From: Megalonaias nervosa
Taxonomy: Eukaryota; Mollusca; Bivalvia; Unionida; Unionidae
Length of the DNA: 64,000 nt
NCBI GenBank assembly: GCA_016617855.1
Contig: JAECUM010028873.1
Location: 1-64,000, forward strand
Direction: 5' to 3'
Below the pieces are notes generated by a model. That model saw nothing but the letters and a program-made list of their open reading frames with translations, did not search any database and was not told where the DNA came from. Numbering within the stretch: position 1 is the stretch's first letter; the number at the start of each line of letters is the position of its first letter. Of this stretch, positions 35,438 to 46,919 are shown in pieces. Both the position numbers and the translations under genes were made by a program.

Positions 35438-35741
35438 TCTGATTAAAATCAGATCTCCACTGCCCTACATGAAGATCTTACAGCGGCCAATTAAGGGTCA
35501 TGTTTTGTTGACCGATGTTATTACCATAATCACTAATTTTATCAGCCAATCAGATGAAGTCATATATCTTAGCATTTAGGAGACTGAGCGATATGACTAA
35601 AGAGAATCAATGTGTGCTAAATGATTTGATTCACTTTAAAATGTATCTCCATTGGCTAATTCAAAGGGCCTAGAACATGACCCCTAAGCAGTTGCTGTAG
35701 ATCTTCATGTAGGACATTTGAGATCTGATTTTAATCAGATT
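35438..35741 (+). mobile_element. complete MITE with long inverted ends (about 304 bp)
   Basis: Left 'tctgattaaaatcagatctc' and then 'cctacatgaagatct'. The reverse complement of the right end gives the same 20 bases, then 'cctacatgaagatct' and a matching 'ggtcatgtt' region, so the inverted repeats extend about 75 bp with some mismatches. The tip is itself close to a palindrome. A truncated inverse copy is at 8847-9095. Confidence 0.85.
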
Positions 35742-36056
35742 GTGCTATGAACATAATGAAGGGAAGAAGAATGAAATTATAAATATTGCTGTGTACTTAT
35801 CAGAAGCGGTCTAATGAAAACACATTTAGTTTACATTGTTCTGATTTTTAATTTTTCATTGTGATATGTATAACCAGTTCTACCAGTGTGTGTGTGTATG
35901 TATGTATATATACATACATACAGTATATTTGAAAGTTGCTGTCCAGGATGGCATCCTTGAAACAAAGTTGCAGTCCCAACATTAAAACTTGCTGTCCCAA
36001 TAATGATTCCTTGTTTCCCGTGTTATATATATATAATTATTGCTAATGTAAATTCA

Positions 36057-37150
36057 AAAATGCCTTTGATAGGGTATGGCATACAGCCTTATGGGCAACT
36101 ATGAGGAAGTACAACATTAGCTCAAACCTGGTCCAGGTTGTTGTGCACCTCTGTGACAAAGCCACCAGTGCTGCCCTTATCAATGGCAGTAGAGGAGATT
36201 GGTTTCGTACAACAGTTGGAGTCAGACAGGGATGTATACTATTGCCTACACTCTTCAACATTTTCCTGGAAAGGATCATGGAGAATGACTTGCATGACCA
36301 CAAGGGCACTGTCAGCATTGGAGGAAGAACAATCACAAACCTTCGCTTCGCAGATGATATTGATGGTTTAGCAGGAGATGAAAATGAACTGACTGACTTG
36401 GTTGAATGTTTTGACACAACCTCCACAGCATACAGGATGGAGATTAGCGCCGAAAGAACCAAACTGATGACAACACCAGTAGCATCAGTGCAGAAATAAA
36501 GGTCAGTGGACAGAAGCTCGAAAGAGTCACCAGCTTTAAGTACTTGGGATCAATTATCACAGACGAAGGCTCCAAACCAGAACTACTTTGCAGGATGCCC
36601 GGACAATAGCAACAATAACAAGGTTGAGACCAATATGGAAAGATACCAACATTGCTTTTGGTTCCAAAATAAGGCTGATGCGCTTGATTGTCATATCTAT
36701 CTTTCTGTGTGCTTGTGAAACATGGACGCTCACATCAGATCTACAAAGAAGGATTCAAACCTTTGAAATGAGATGCTACTGCAAGATCTTGGGCATCTCA
36801 TACATTGACCATGTAACCAACGAAGAAGTCCACAACAGGATCCAACGAGCCATCGGATCCTATGAAGACCTCTTGACCACTGTAAAAAAGCGCAAACAGA
36901 AGTGGTACAGTCATGTCTCAAGATCATCTGGACTGGTAAAAACAATCTTGCATGGCACAGTGCGAGGGTGCAGAAGAAGAGGCAGATAGAAAAAGAGGTG
37001 GGAAGACAACATTAAGGAGTGGACAGGCATGGTATTTGGAGATTCCCAAAGGGTAGTAGAGAACAGGGAAAATTGGAGAGAATTGGTTTTAAAGTCAGCT
37101 GTGGTGCCCCAACGACCTCTTGGGTTAAGAGATTGATGATGATGATGATG
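36057..37150 (+). mobile_element. 5'-truncated non-LTR retrotransposon (LINE) with target duplication
   Basis: A 3' portion of a LINE. Reverse transcriptase motif A is in NAFDRVWH (about 36060) and motif C is FADDI (36347-36361); RQGC precedes it. The region after the polymerase contains SFKYLGSIITDEGSK, ACETWTLTSDLQRRIQ and EMRCYCKILGISY. The frame changes at about 36490 and about 36590, and there is a TAG at 36987-36989 within GR-stop-KKRWEDN. The reading ends LGLRD-TGA at 37133-37135 and the tail is a (GAT)n run to 37150. The 12-bp repeat 'aatgtaaattca' stands on both sides (36045-36056 and 37151-37162), which fixes the insertion limits. The short-repeat tail is of the RTE style, but the clade is not certain. 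Confidence 0.92.
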
Positions 37151-37581
37151 AATGTAAATTCATTGTTAAATATTTAATATTATAATAAATGAACGAAAAA
37201 ATAGGGCAGTTGATAGCATAATTCTTACTGCTTGAAATTCTTTAATTTTGTTTGCAGTTATAAAGAATTAAGGAAGAGATTTCAGTTTGTTTTCTATATA
37301 AATTTATTTTAGTAGCTTAATTCCATTTCAGATCAGTACATTTTCTATGACACTGGGAGAAGAAACATATTACCATAATCCACATACTATTATTTTTTTC
37401 TTTGTTTTTCAGCAACATAGCATACTACATTCACTTTTTTTTAAAAACAAAATTTAAACAATTTATCTAGCAGGTTTAGGCCTAAAATCTTATACTTCTG
37501 ACCCTTTGGTTGCCATTGCACTGTTCAGTCTGCAGTCGCCATCCCCATTATTCACGATCTGTACATTTTCTTTCCCAGCAG

Positions 37582-37762
37582 TTAATCATCCTTCAGAAAG
37601 AGATATGCAGTCAACGTCAACAGCACACGATGACAGTTATGGTCAGCTGACACCAGTATATGACAGTTTGGGTGTTCGTATTGGGTATCGGAGAAAGCTC
37701 CACAAGGATCCTGTCACTGGCAAATATTCCTGTCTACAGTGTGGAGCACAGTTTGCTAACCA
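37582..37762 (+). CDS. internal exon with half zinc motif (Y-x-C-x2-C) of the psq gene
   Basis: A 181-nt exon. The acceptor is 'tttcccagcag' ending at 37581 (a second AG three bases upstream makes a NAGNAG site); the donor is 'aacca|gtaagt' at 37762/37763. It enters in phase 1 and leaves in phase 2. It encodes about 60 residues: a polar start (NHPSERDMQSTST), then GVRIGYRRKLHKDPVTGKY and YSCLQCGAQFAN. The basic patch plus a Y-x-C-x2-C that stops at the intron is the form of lola-like genes, in which a zinc-binding unit is split across an intron and completed by alternative last exons. The incoming phase fits the donor of 20312-21574. The outgoing phase fits both 44861 and 58957; in each case the codon formed is CAG, Gln. 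Recognition of the family is inference from architecture. Confidence 0.78.
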
Positions 37763-38989
37763 GTAAGTACATGTTATAACATTTTTCCATATGTTTTTGT
37801 CTTTCCTATAAGACTGGCAAGAAGGCAACATTTCCAGTTTTGACCGTCTAGTCCATCAGGGATGTTGCAAAGAAAATAGTTTCGAAATTGTTTTTTTTTT
37901 TTTGTGTGTAAAAATTAGACTTGTGAAATTAAATTTTACTTGCCCAGTAATGATATTTAGTAGTCTAGACTAGGTGGGCATAGAAATTGATGTTCCCTGA
38001 TGGCTTGACATGCGTGTCCTTTTCCTTGGCAGTGGCATTATGATTAGTATTTACGTTACATTGGTGTACAGAAATTTGTGAGCCAAATACAGTGGGATAC
38101 ATCCTAGCGGGTATGGAGTTGAGATTTCATATTCTGTAGTCTCATTTCTGACCTCTTGACCAGCTCCATAAGATCTCCATCAGATGAGGGTCACGACAAA
38201 AAAAAAGGCTTTCCATGTAATCACAGAATGAGACTTTCCCAAAACATGGAAAAATAATCTCATTGACTGTTACGATGATGTACACATCATTGTGATGATA
38301 TATTTCACATAAACTTTGACAGTTTCTGTAGCTGATTGACCCATGGCTCCAGCACCAGGGTTTGTTTACAAAGTGGTATTCAGTAATGTGTTGTTTAAGC
38401 TTTCAATTCTCGCTTGAATGATTGCTTAAAGTACGTCATTGTAAATTTTTGAGATAGGAAGAAATTTTCGCGTCTACAAAGTTTGACCAAAGCCACTTCT
38501 GTCAGTAACAGAGATCAGTGAAGCCTTTAACTAACCATCATGTTGCAGAGGTCTGAAAATCTGGTTAACTGTCGTCTGAAAATCTTGTTAACTGCCATTT
38601 GAAAATCTGGTTAACTGAGACTACTTCTTTCTGGAGAACCCTGATTTTATTCTAGAAAATCCTGTTTCAGAATTCATCAAGCTTAACATTTTAAAAGTTA
38701 TTGTATATTTACTATTTTCGACTATTTTCTGGATTTGATACCTGCTACAAATGATAAAGTTAAGGACCCAATAAACAATGATCCTTCCATGGATACAGGA
38801 GGACACCTTCCTGAACCAGTGATTTAATTACCATTGAATTTGATTCTTTGCAGAACAATGAAAATTTATACCTGGGAAAATAAGTGAATTCACTGTGTGA
38901 ACTTTCAGGATGAAAATTGCAACACCCTATTAAATTTAAAAGAAAAAAATTTAATACTGCTGATGCCAATGTGAAGTAGTCTTGAATAT

Positions 38990-39320
38990 TTACAATGAAT
39001 ACACATGACTGTAAATGTAGTCTTGAAGATTTACAATGAATACACATGACTGTAAATGTGGTCTTGAAGATTTACAGAATACACATGACTGTATGTGAGA
39101 TTTACAGTGAATATATGATTGTATGTATGATTTACAGTGACTACAGATGACTAAGTGTTATTTAAAACAAATACACATGACTTAAGAATTATTTACAGTA
39201 GATACACATGACTTAATGTTTTTTGCAGTGAATACACATGACTTTGTGATTTACAGTGAATACTGTACACATGATTGTAAATGTGATTTACAGTGAATAC
39301 ACCTCCTGTAAGTGTGATTT
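38990..39320. repeat. degenerate minisatellite, about 30-45-bp units
   Basis: Repeated 'tttacagtgaatacacatga' and 'ctgtaaatgtg' phrases, about eight copies with variable length. Confidence 0.8.
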
Positions 39321-40019
39321 TATTGTCAGGAGTTCTGACTGAGTTTTCAACTTAACCACATTTCCAGATGAGATTAATAGTCAGTGAAGAACTTTGACCA
39401 AAACCTTACCAAAATTTACATTTATCAGAGGTAACCCTTGGAAATTTTTTCACCAAGTACGAGTTAAATTTTTGTTCGTAAATATATATTTTGATCAAAC
39501 TATTTTGACACACAGTAATGTGCTAGGCAAAGAATAAGAGTAATTTGGTTTACCACAGGAGGCCATGAATTATTACCAAGTTTGATTTAGTTTTTAAATT
39601 TTTCATTGTTGCCTGGATGCTTCATTTTCTGGTTTTAATAAAAAAAATAAATAGCTCCTGCTTGTCGATTTTTATTGTTTTAAAAGTGTTGTGGAAATGA
39701 ACAGCAAGTAACAAGAGTAACAATTATCAGAAGTTTTAAGAATTTTATGGAAGAAATTTTTTTTCAGTGCACATCTACTCATCCCCAGGCAAACTTTTAC
39801 CCATCCAAGACAAGAAGATAAGTGATTGTTTTTTTCACACCCCTTTTTCTCAAAATATATCTTTGTTCCTATTAGGAGAGTCAGGAACTCTCAGATATGT
39901 GAAAATCTATTTGGGACTCCTTATTTGTATATTCCCACTTTAAGGTAATCATATCATGTTACAATGTTGACCAGCTGACCATCGGTTTCTTACCAATTTT
40001 GTCTCTGCATGGTAATGCA

Positions 40020-40650
40020 AGTTCTCCACCATATACAGATACCAAACTTTGTTGATGGCTTATACATGGGGTAGGAAGAACCCTATCAATTTCAGGGTCA
40101 GAGGTTCAATAGTCAAGGTATCTGTGAAAGAAAAATATGGTTTATGTGCAGTAATTTGGTTTACACCATCAACAGTTACCAAACATTGTAGATGTCTTGT
40201 ACTTGGGCTCTGGAAGAACCCTATTGATTTTGGTGTCACGGTGTTAAAAGGTTATTCCACAGTAACTTTAGTTCTCCATCTTCTGTGTTCACCATACTTT
40301 GTGGATGGGTTGCAATAAACAAGAACCCTAATGATTTTGGTGTTAAAAGGTTATTCCACAGTAATTTTAGCTCCCCATCATCTATGGTCACCAAGCTTTG
40401 TGAATGGCTTGATTTCTGAGTAAAACGTCAGAGGTGAAGGAGACTGTGACTAAAGACTGAAAATGATCTCGGCACAATAACCGTAATTCTTGACCACATG
40501 CCTTGGACAAGCTTTGTGGATGGCTTCCACTTCGGGTAGAGAAGTCTATTGATTTGAGGGTCCAACGATCAATGGTCAAGGTCACTGACTGAAAGAAGAA
40601 TGTGGTTTCTGCCCCTAAAAGATTAAGCCGTCTACATGGATGACTATTCA
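40020..40650. repeat. degenerate tandem repeat, about 100-130-bp units
   Basis: Diverged units share 'accaaactttgttgatggct', 'gaagaaccctattgattttg' and 'gttaaaaggttattccacag'. Four or five units. No coding capacity. Confidence 0.65.
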
Positions 40651-41635
40651 ATATGGGGTGATTGTATAATGTTTTATTTACTGTGCCCTTGTTGAAAAGT
40701 GCTCCTTACAGCTGCAGATATCATTTGGGCTCATGATGGTACTTTCAAAGATCCTAGGAAACATCATTTTTTCTTGTTGCATGGTACAGTACAGCTCATG
40801 ACTTTTTTTTGTTTCTCTACCCATTGAAGTTTGGCATTTATCTCACTCCATGTTTATCTCACATTGAATCAGTTCTCATGGTAGATGGTGAATCAGTTCT
40901 CATGGTAGATGGTGAGTACTTAATGACTCAACATCAACAATTTCACAGGCTTATGTTGTGCACCTCCATGACTGACAAAGCCAATACAATCAAAGTCTAA
41001 AATACCAAACGAAAAATTGTATGCTTATTATATGTGTAGCCTGTGAAAAGTATTTTAGGCTAGTTTTGTGTTTCCAACACAAGTGTTTCTGTTTCTGTGC
41101 ATGACTTAAAGTTAACTTTACCGCAGATCTCAAATCTGTGTGCATTCCTAAAGTTAAGACATTATAGTCTGCCAGTTGTATATCATGAACAGAGGAAAGT
41201 GGAAACCTCTAGGAATGTAATGTTTTACAAAAATTTCAAGTAACTTCTACTACTTGACATTCAGCTTTAAGTTCTCTTTGCAAGGCAAAGTTAATTATGT
41301 TCTTGCAAAGGGAGGTAATCAGAGATAAGCACATTTAAATTCCAAGTGACACCTGAAGCTGTTTAGAAGAAATAAAACACAATTTAAGCTGAAATGTGAA
41401 TCATGTGCTTAGCCCTTGAGTGATATCAGTGAATGTCAGCAATAGCATGTGTTTGCATGGTTGTGTAATACACAAGGAGATGATTTAGATTCTCAAGCAG
41501 TATTGTGTATTGTTCAACGACCTTGCTTCAGTGGGTATTTAACAGAAATCAAGGCCAGCACTTATAAAATAGTGTCTTAGTTAGCATCAATAGAGGATGT
41601 CAGTTTCAGATTCTGGCATGGGTAATGTATAATTT

Positions 41636-41985
41636 ATATCACTCAAGTCGTCTGACTTATATTGTCATATTTAACAGCTCCAAATTAATAGATATCATTC
41701 AAGTCATCTGACTTGCACTATCGTATTTAACAGCCCCATATTAATAGGTATCATTTATATCACTCAAGTCGTCTGACTTATACTGTCATATTTAACAGCT
41801 CCAAATTTATATGTGTCATTCAAGTCATCTGACTTGTACTATCATATTTAACAGCCCCAAATTAATAGCTGTCATTTACATCCTTCAAGTTGTCTGACTT
41901 GTACTGTCATATTTAACAGCCCCAAATTAATTGGTGTCATTTAAATCACTCAAGTCGTCTGACTTGTACTGTCATATTTAAATTA
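41636..41985. repeat. tandem repeat, about 60-bp units
   Basis: Six units share 'tcaagtcgtctgacttatac', 'tgtcatatttaacagctcc' and 'aaattaataggtatca'. Alternate units carry an added 'tatcac' segment, suggesting a higher-order double unit. Confidence 0.85.
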
Positions 41986-42038
41986 ATGGTGGATGTTTGA
42001 TAATTGTCCACAATAAATCTTAAGTTATTGCTGAAACG

Positions 42039-42872
42039 ATCAATAAATTGGGTATTAGTTTCATGATCAATCAGTTGGGTATTGGTTTTATGATCAATCA
42101 ATTGGGTATTGATTTTATGATCAATAAATTGGGTATTGCTTTTATGATCAATAAATTGGGTATTAGTTTTATGATGAATAAATTGGGTATTGGTTTTATG
42201 ATCAGTAAATTGGGTATTGGTTTTATGATCAATAAATTGGGTATTGCTTTTATGATCAATAAATTGGGTATTGATTTTATGATCAATAAATTGGGTATTG
42301 GTTTTATGATCAATCAATTAGGCATTGATTTTATGATCAATCAGTTGAGTATTGGTTTTATGATCAATCAATTGGGTATTGGTTTATGATCAATCAATTA
42401 GGTATTGATTTTATGATCAATCAATTGAGTATTGGTTTTATGATCAATCAATTGGGTATTAGTTTTATGATCAATCAATTGGGTACTGGTTTTATGATCA
42501 AACAATTGGGTATTGATTTTATGATCAATAATTGGGTATTGATTTTATGATGAATAAATTGGGTATTGCTTTTATGATCAATCAATTGGGTATTGATTTT
42601 ATGATCAATAAATTGGGTATTGGTTTTATGATTAATAAATTGGGTATTGCTTTTATGATCAATAAATTGGGTATTGATTTTATGATCAATAAATTGGGTA
42701 TTAGTTTTGTGATCAATAAATTGGGTATTGGTTTTATGATCAATCAATTAGGTATTGATTTTATGATCAATCACTTGGGTATTGATTTTATGATCAGTCA
42801 ATTGGGTATTGGTTTTATGATCAATCAATTTGGTATTGCTTTTATGATCAATCAATTGGGTATTGGTTTTGA
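42039..42872. repeat. 27-bp minisatellite, about 31 copies
   Basis: Unit 'ttgggtattggttttatgat' followed by 'caataaa', strictly 27 bp over most of the array, with two or three single-base phase slips (for example near 42386 and 42530). Variants alternate between 'caataaa' and 'caatcaa', and the fifth codon-like triplet varies. Because 27 is divisible by three, both strands show long repetitive ORFs (113 and 139 codons plus; 123 and 90 minus). These are not genes. Confidence 0.96.
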
Positions 42873-43361
42873 TTCAAAGAAGATTCTGTCTCAGTTTTTA
42901 CATGCTTGTTTTTTATGTGTCTGTGTATTTGTGTGTGTTTTGTGTGCATGAGCTTGTTTTTGTGTGTTTGTGTGTGTATTTTGTGTATGTGTGTGTTTTT
43001 GTGTGATGATTACATTTACAAATACAGATGTTCTGAGAATTTTTTTTCTTTTTCTGATAGAGTATTAGAAGTAAGACCTTTCACCGTCAGTTGTATTTGT
43101 GGTCTAAAATTATATGCGATTAGTGACTATGAGATAGATCTAAATATCCCAGATATTGCTGTCTGTCTGTCTCTCTTCAGCATTAAGTAAGGCTATTTAG
43201 TTTGTTTGTTTATTGAAAAAATGTGTTGTGATCAAAGCTGTTCTACTGATGACTACTGATTATAATTTTAATTTGTTTGTTTCTTACAAAAACATACACA
43301 TGTCAAATCATGTCATCTTGTTGAATGGATATGAATAGGTTTACAACATCCCGGAAACCTT

Positions 43362-43800
43362 CGAAAAACATGGTGAAGAATCAGGTGGATAACTGAGTTG
43401 AAACTGTTGCAAAGTTTGGAGAAAAAAGTATGCAGACGATCAAATTGACTTTGCTAAGCATGGAGAAAAAAAAGATGCAACTTATCAAACTGACTTTACT
43501 AAGCATGGAGAAAAAAGTACGCAGATGATCAAATTGACTTTGCTAAGCATGGAGAAAAACTGATGCAACTTAATCAAATTAATGTTGCTAAGCTTAGAGA
43601 AAATAATTATGCAAATGATTGAGTTGATGTTGCTCAGCATGGAGACAACATAAAGCAAATGATTAGTTTGTGTTGCCTGGTGTGGAGGCAACATGAAGCA
43701 GATGATAAAGTTGGCATTGCCAGCTGTGGAGAAAAATATGCAGATGATCAGATTGATGTTGCTAAGCATGGAGAAAAATAAGCAAATGATCTAGTTGATT
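43362..43800. repeat. degenerate tandem repeat, about 55-60-bp units
   Basis: Units share 'ttgactttgctaagcatgga' followed by 'gaaaaaagtatgcagatgat'. About eight diverged copies. Confidence 0.82.
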
Positions 43801-43936
43801 TTGTTAAGCATTATGTGAATAATTGAGTAGAAGAATGTCACCAGGTGTGGAAATGTTTCAGACATGTAAGTGTATATAAAAAGTTCTACTTACAGTGATG
43901 GGGTAAATGATGACACCAGTTATAGTGCAAACATGT

Positions 43937-44174
43937 CAGTGCACCAGGACCTGTTCTGAGAGACCACTCCTTCTGCCAATAAAATGTGGTCTTATAAGAC
44001 TGGTGGTCTTTCATGGCAGGTCAGAATAAAATATAATTGATTATTCAGTACATTGATAATATGGTCTCAAGGCAGGTGGTCTTTCATGACAGGTCAGAAT
44101 AAAATATAATTGGTTAATCAGTACATTGATAATATGGTCTCAAGGCAGGTGGTCTTTCAGGAGAGGTTTTAGTG
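43937..44174. mobile_element. MITE with internal 73-bp duplication
   Basis: Left 'cagtgcaccaggacctgttc', then 'tgagagaccactcc'; reverse complement of the right end 'cactaaaacctctcctgaaa', then 'gaccacctg'. TA follows the right end at 44175. The interior holds the segment starting 'ggtggtctttcatggcaggt' twice and part of a third time (44002, 44075, 44148), a 73-bp period. Confidence 0.65.
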
Positions 44175-44860
44175 TATATCTTATTTCCATTCCAACATTG
44201 TTTGATGCACTAATCTCCAAGAAAGCAAACAAAAAGTACTCCTGTTTTGAAATCAGTTTTTCTTTCAGTCCTTCTGTTTATCTGTCAGTCAGTCTGCATT
44301 AAGTTCTGTTCGAGTTTTGATCAGATTACAGCTTTCATGTAGTACATATTATTTCTAACAATAACTCACACATGAAATGATAGGCTACTGTAAAAATTGT
44401 ACTGGCAGTTCATCTTGTTATTATAGTAACATTGATAATAACATAAATCAATTTATATTTGTTGTTTGAGTTATATTATACAATACAGCCACTTGTTTGG
44501 AGGGGTCACTGGGTTTGAATTTAAAAAAAAAAATTCATGAAATTACAAAAAAAATGTAGTGTACCCACATATAGTCACAGCCTGTACTTTGATTTTTTTT
44601 TGCTTGCCCTCATCTGCAGGGCAAAATAATTTTCTCAAGCCCTGGGCTACTTAATGTTTATCTGATCGATTGTTGTTCAGTTACTTACCTTTCATTGCTT
44701 TTTCCATTACAAACTCTGAATAGAGTCACTGTTTCTAACTGAAAATTAACATTATTTTGTTTCCAGTCTTTCTAACTACAATGTAAAAGTTAACACTTGT
44801 AGTTGCCACATGAAAACTCTTGGAAGATTTTGGGCTCAAAACTTTTATCCCTAATTTCAG

Positions 44861-45095
44861 GGGGAATGGCCAAGCTCCAACATGTGGCTGTAACAGACAC
44901 AACCATCAGTATACCCAGAATAATTTAGAATGTGCCATAGCTGAGGTTAAGGCAGGAAACTTGAGCATACGAAAAGCCAGCCAAGTTTTTGGTGTTCCCA
45001 AATCAACGATTCATAACTGGATTACTCGAGAGGCAAAAAAGGGAGCTGACTTAGTACAGTCCCTACAAGCCCACAACAAAGTGTCATTCTCCTAA
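44861..45095 (+). CDS. alternative terminal exon A with Pipsqueak-type HTH
   Basis: The acceptor 'ccctaatttcag' ends at 44860; the exon enters in phase 2 and runs to TAA at 45093-45095, encoding 77 residues. It begins GNGQAPTCGCNRHNHQ, a C-x-C with two nearby His, placed where the partner of the upstream C-x2-C would be expected. About residues 20-65 form an HTH_psq domain: NNLECAIAEVKAGNLSIRK, then ASQVFGVPKSTIHNWI. A-x-x-x-x-V-P-x-S-T-(I/L) is the recognition-helix signature of this family. Joining to 37762 keeps the frame. No canonical AATAAA was seen close by; the first I noticed is at about 45942. The product would be one isoform of a sequence-specific nuclear DNA-binding protein. Confidence 0.85.
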
Positions 45096-46086
45096 TTGGA
45101 GGAGGGACATTTTACCACTTTATGTTGCTTAACATTCTTATATAGTGCCAGTTTACTGTACATTATTGTATTTTTGGCTTTGAGGAATGTGTTGCTTTCA
45201 AGTCTATGGCATGCAGTCTAGTCTGTTGCTAGTTTGTATTTCTAACAAAAGGAACTTTTCTGTATTTAGTTCTGTTATCGTTTTGGCTGTGTAAATAGAC
45301 AGAACTCAGATTTTAATCTCAAAAGGAAATGACTAGACTAATCTTGACATCTTCCTCTGATAGTTTGACAGTTTCAGCATATTACTTCAAACAATCATTT
45401 CATTAGAAAGTGCTGATACAATTGTGATCGCAAAATAGTTTCATTTGAAATGTATTGTGAATTTTTCTAATCAGTACTTGATTAAGAGATAAAAAGAAAA
45501 AGGACAAAACATTTAACTTAAGATTACATGTATATAATTTTTAAGGGATATGTGATCATAAAAAGAAACATGGTTGTCAATTAGTCGCAATTTATATTCA
45601 TTCCTTTGATACTGTTTTATGTATCATGATACCCAGTTCATTGTTCTAAATTCTTTGATTACACTTTATATTTTCTGGTGAATAGTTGCAGTTTAGTTCA
45701 TCACATAAAGTTGTCTTGATACATCCAAGGCAGTGTGCATACGGTGTTGCACCTTGAGTGATGATCATGGGTTGCCTGCAGTTTTTTCAGAAAATAATGG
45801 AAAGGAGTGGACACTAAAGTTGAATGTGAGCAAGATCCGGAATGAATATTCCACAGTGCAGCTCATTTCAGGTGAACCAGATATTCAAACATGCCAGTGA
45901 TTTTATGATTTACTTGAGCGCTTGATACAGCATTTATTACAAATAAAGATAAGATGATAGGGCAGTGCAGTCAACAAAGTTAGGGTGATAGGACAGTGCA
46001 GTCTACAAAGATAAGGTGGCAGAACTGTTAGAGCAAATAAAATTGTCTCATTCTGTGAGCACTCCATGTGCATTATGTATAGATAG
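45096..46086 (+). other. putative 3' UTR of exon A, then non-coding
   Basis: No coding sequence seen. Near 45935-46020 a 36-43-bp phrase ('gatagggcagtgcagtcaac', then 'aaagttag') is repeated about three times. A possible poly(A) signal 'acaaataaag' is at about 45940. Confidence 0.4.
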
Positions 46087-46397
46087 TTCCCGAATGACGT
46101 CATCAGCTGCCATATTTGTGGTCAGCTGGCAGATTTACCGTTGACTTTATATGGTGTTTGGAAGTTGAAATAAATTCATTGAATCTTAAGATACTTTTAC
46201 AAAAGTTACATACATAAACAGAACGCAATTGAAGTTTTCTGTTAGTATCTATATTTGTGATTTATAAGTTGACTTTGCTTCAGTGTGCCTCGATAAAAAT
46301 GGAATATTTTGGCGATCGCATATAGGAGAAACTGCCAGGTTGCCCATCGTCCAGGTAAAATTGGCAAAATATCATCTGCTAGTGACGTCATTGGGAA
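46087..46397. mobile_element. 311-bp MITE with TGACGTCA in both ends
   Basis: Left end 'ttcccgaatgacgtcatcag', then 'ctgccatatttg'. Reverse complement of the right end 'ttcccaatgacgtcactagc', then 'agatgatattttgcc'. About 30 bp of inverted similarity. No coding capacity. The target duplication is not clear, so the superfamily is open. Each end carries the CRE/ATF palindrome TGACGTCA. Confidence 0.7.
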
Positions 46398-46644
46398 GCA
46401 TCTGTTATATAATATTTTCTTTTGTCCTTTAAAAATGTGGTGTTTTCCCTAAATTTGGAGGATGGGATACTCAGTTTCCCATGCTCTTGGGATCCTTGGT
46501 GCAACGCTGCATACATGTGCACATAACAAAATCAGTGATAATGTCAATAAAATTTGCAGTCTGGCAGAATTTGTGAATATATCATGCTCAACAGTGACTC
46601 TCTTCTTTACACATGTTATAATAAATGCAACACTGACAGTACAG

Positions 46645-46903
46645 GGGCCCCGAGTGGCCGAATGGTCTAAAGCGCTCTCCGTTACGGATCACTGCCATCT
46701 CACCTCTGTCTGTGTGGGTTCGAGTCTAGGATTCGGCAAATGTGGATATGTGAGAAAGCTTGCCAGTAGCTTCTCGTGGGTCGGTGGTTCTTTCCGGGGG
46801 ATTTCCAGGTTTCTTCCTCCACCATTAATACTGGCCGCCATGTATAGCCTATCGTGTGCTGAAAAATGGCGTTAAGCCCCACAACAACAACAACAACAAG
46901 AAC
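46645..46903 (+). mobile_element. SINE family 1 copy with perfect 16-bp target duplication
   Basis: tRNA-like head with A box 'gagtggccgaatggtctaaa' and B box 'gggttcgagtctagg', body ending 'gctgaaaaatggcgttaagc', tail (CAA)n. The flanks are an exact 16-bp direct repeat 'aacactgacagtacag' (46629-46644 and 46904-46919). The intact duplication and promoter boxes suggest a young insertion. The head most resembles a tRNA of the Leu/Ser type, by eye only. Confidence 0.95.
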
Positions 46904-46919
46904 AACACTGACAGTACAG

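Larger units (their letters stand above)
21575..37581 (+). other. long intron between the linker exon and the half-zinc exon
   Basis: The donor gtatgt at 21575 pairs by phase with the acceptor at 37581. The repeats inside are listed separately. Stretches where I see nothing identifiable are about 21680-22300, 22790-24660, 25190-25990, 27900-28250, 31140-31940, 32345-32820, 34100-34610, 35745-36040 and 37165-37570. Homopolymer-like runs (for example T at about 30812) are present. Confidence 0.6.
37763..44860 (+). other. intron with several tandem arrays
   Basis: Starts at gtaagt (37763) and ends at 'cctaatttcag' (44860). The arrays inside are listed separately. Apart from those I see nothing identifiable at 37763-38990, 39320-40040, 40660-41630, 42880-43360 and 44180-44850. 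There is a short triple repeat of 'gaaaatctggttaactg' at about 38555-38618 and a GT-rich stretch at about 42917-43007. Confidence 0.6.

Noticed and set aside
42048..42951. Repetitive 113- and 139-codon ORFs on both strands
   Set aside because: They are produced by the 27-bp period of a minisatellite, occur on both strands, and lack splice or start context.
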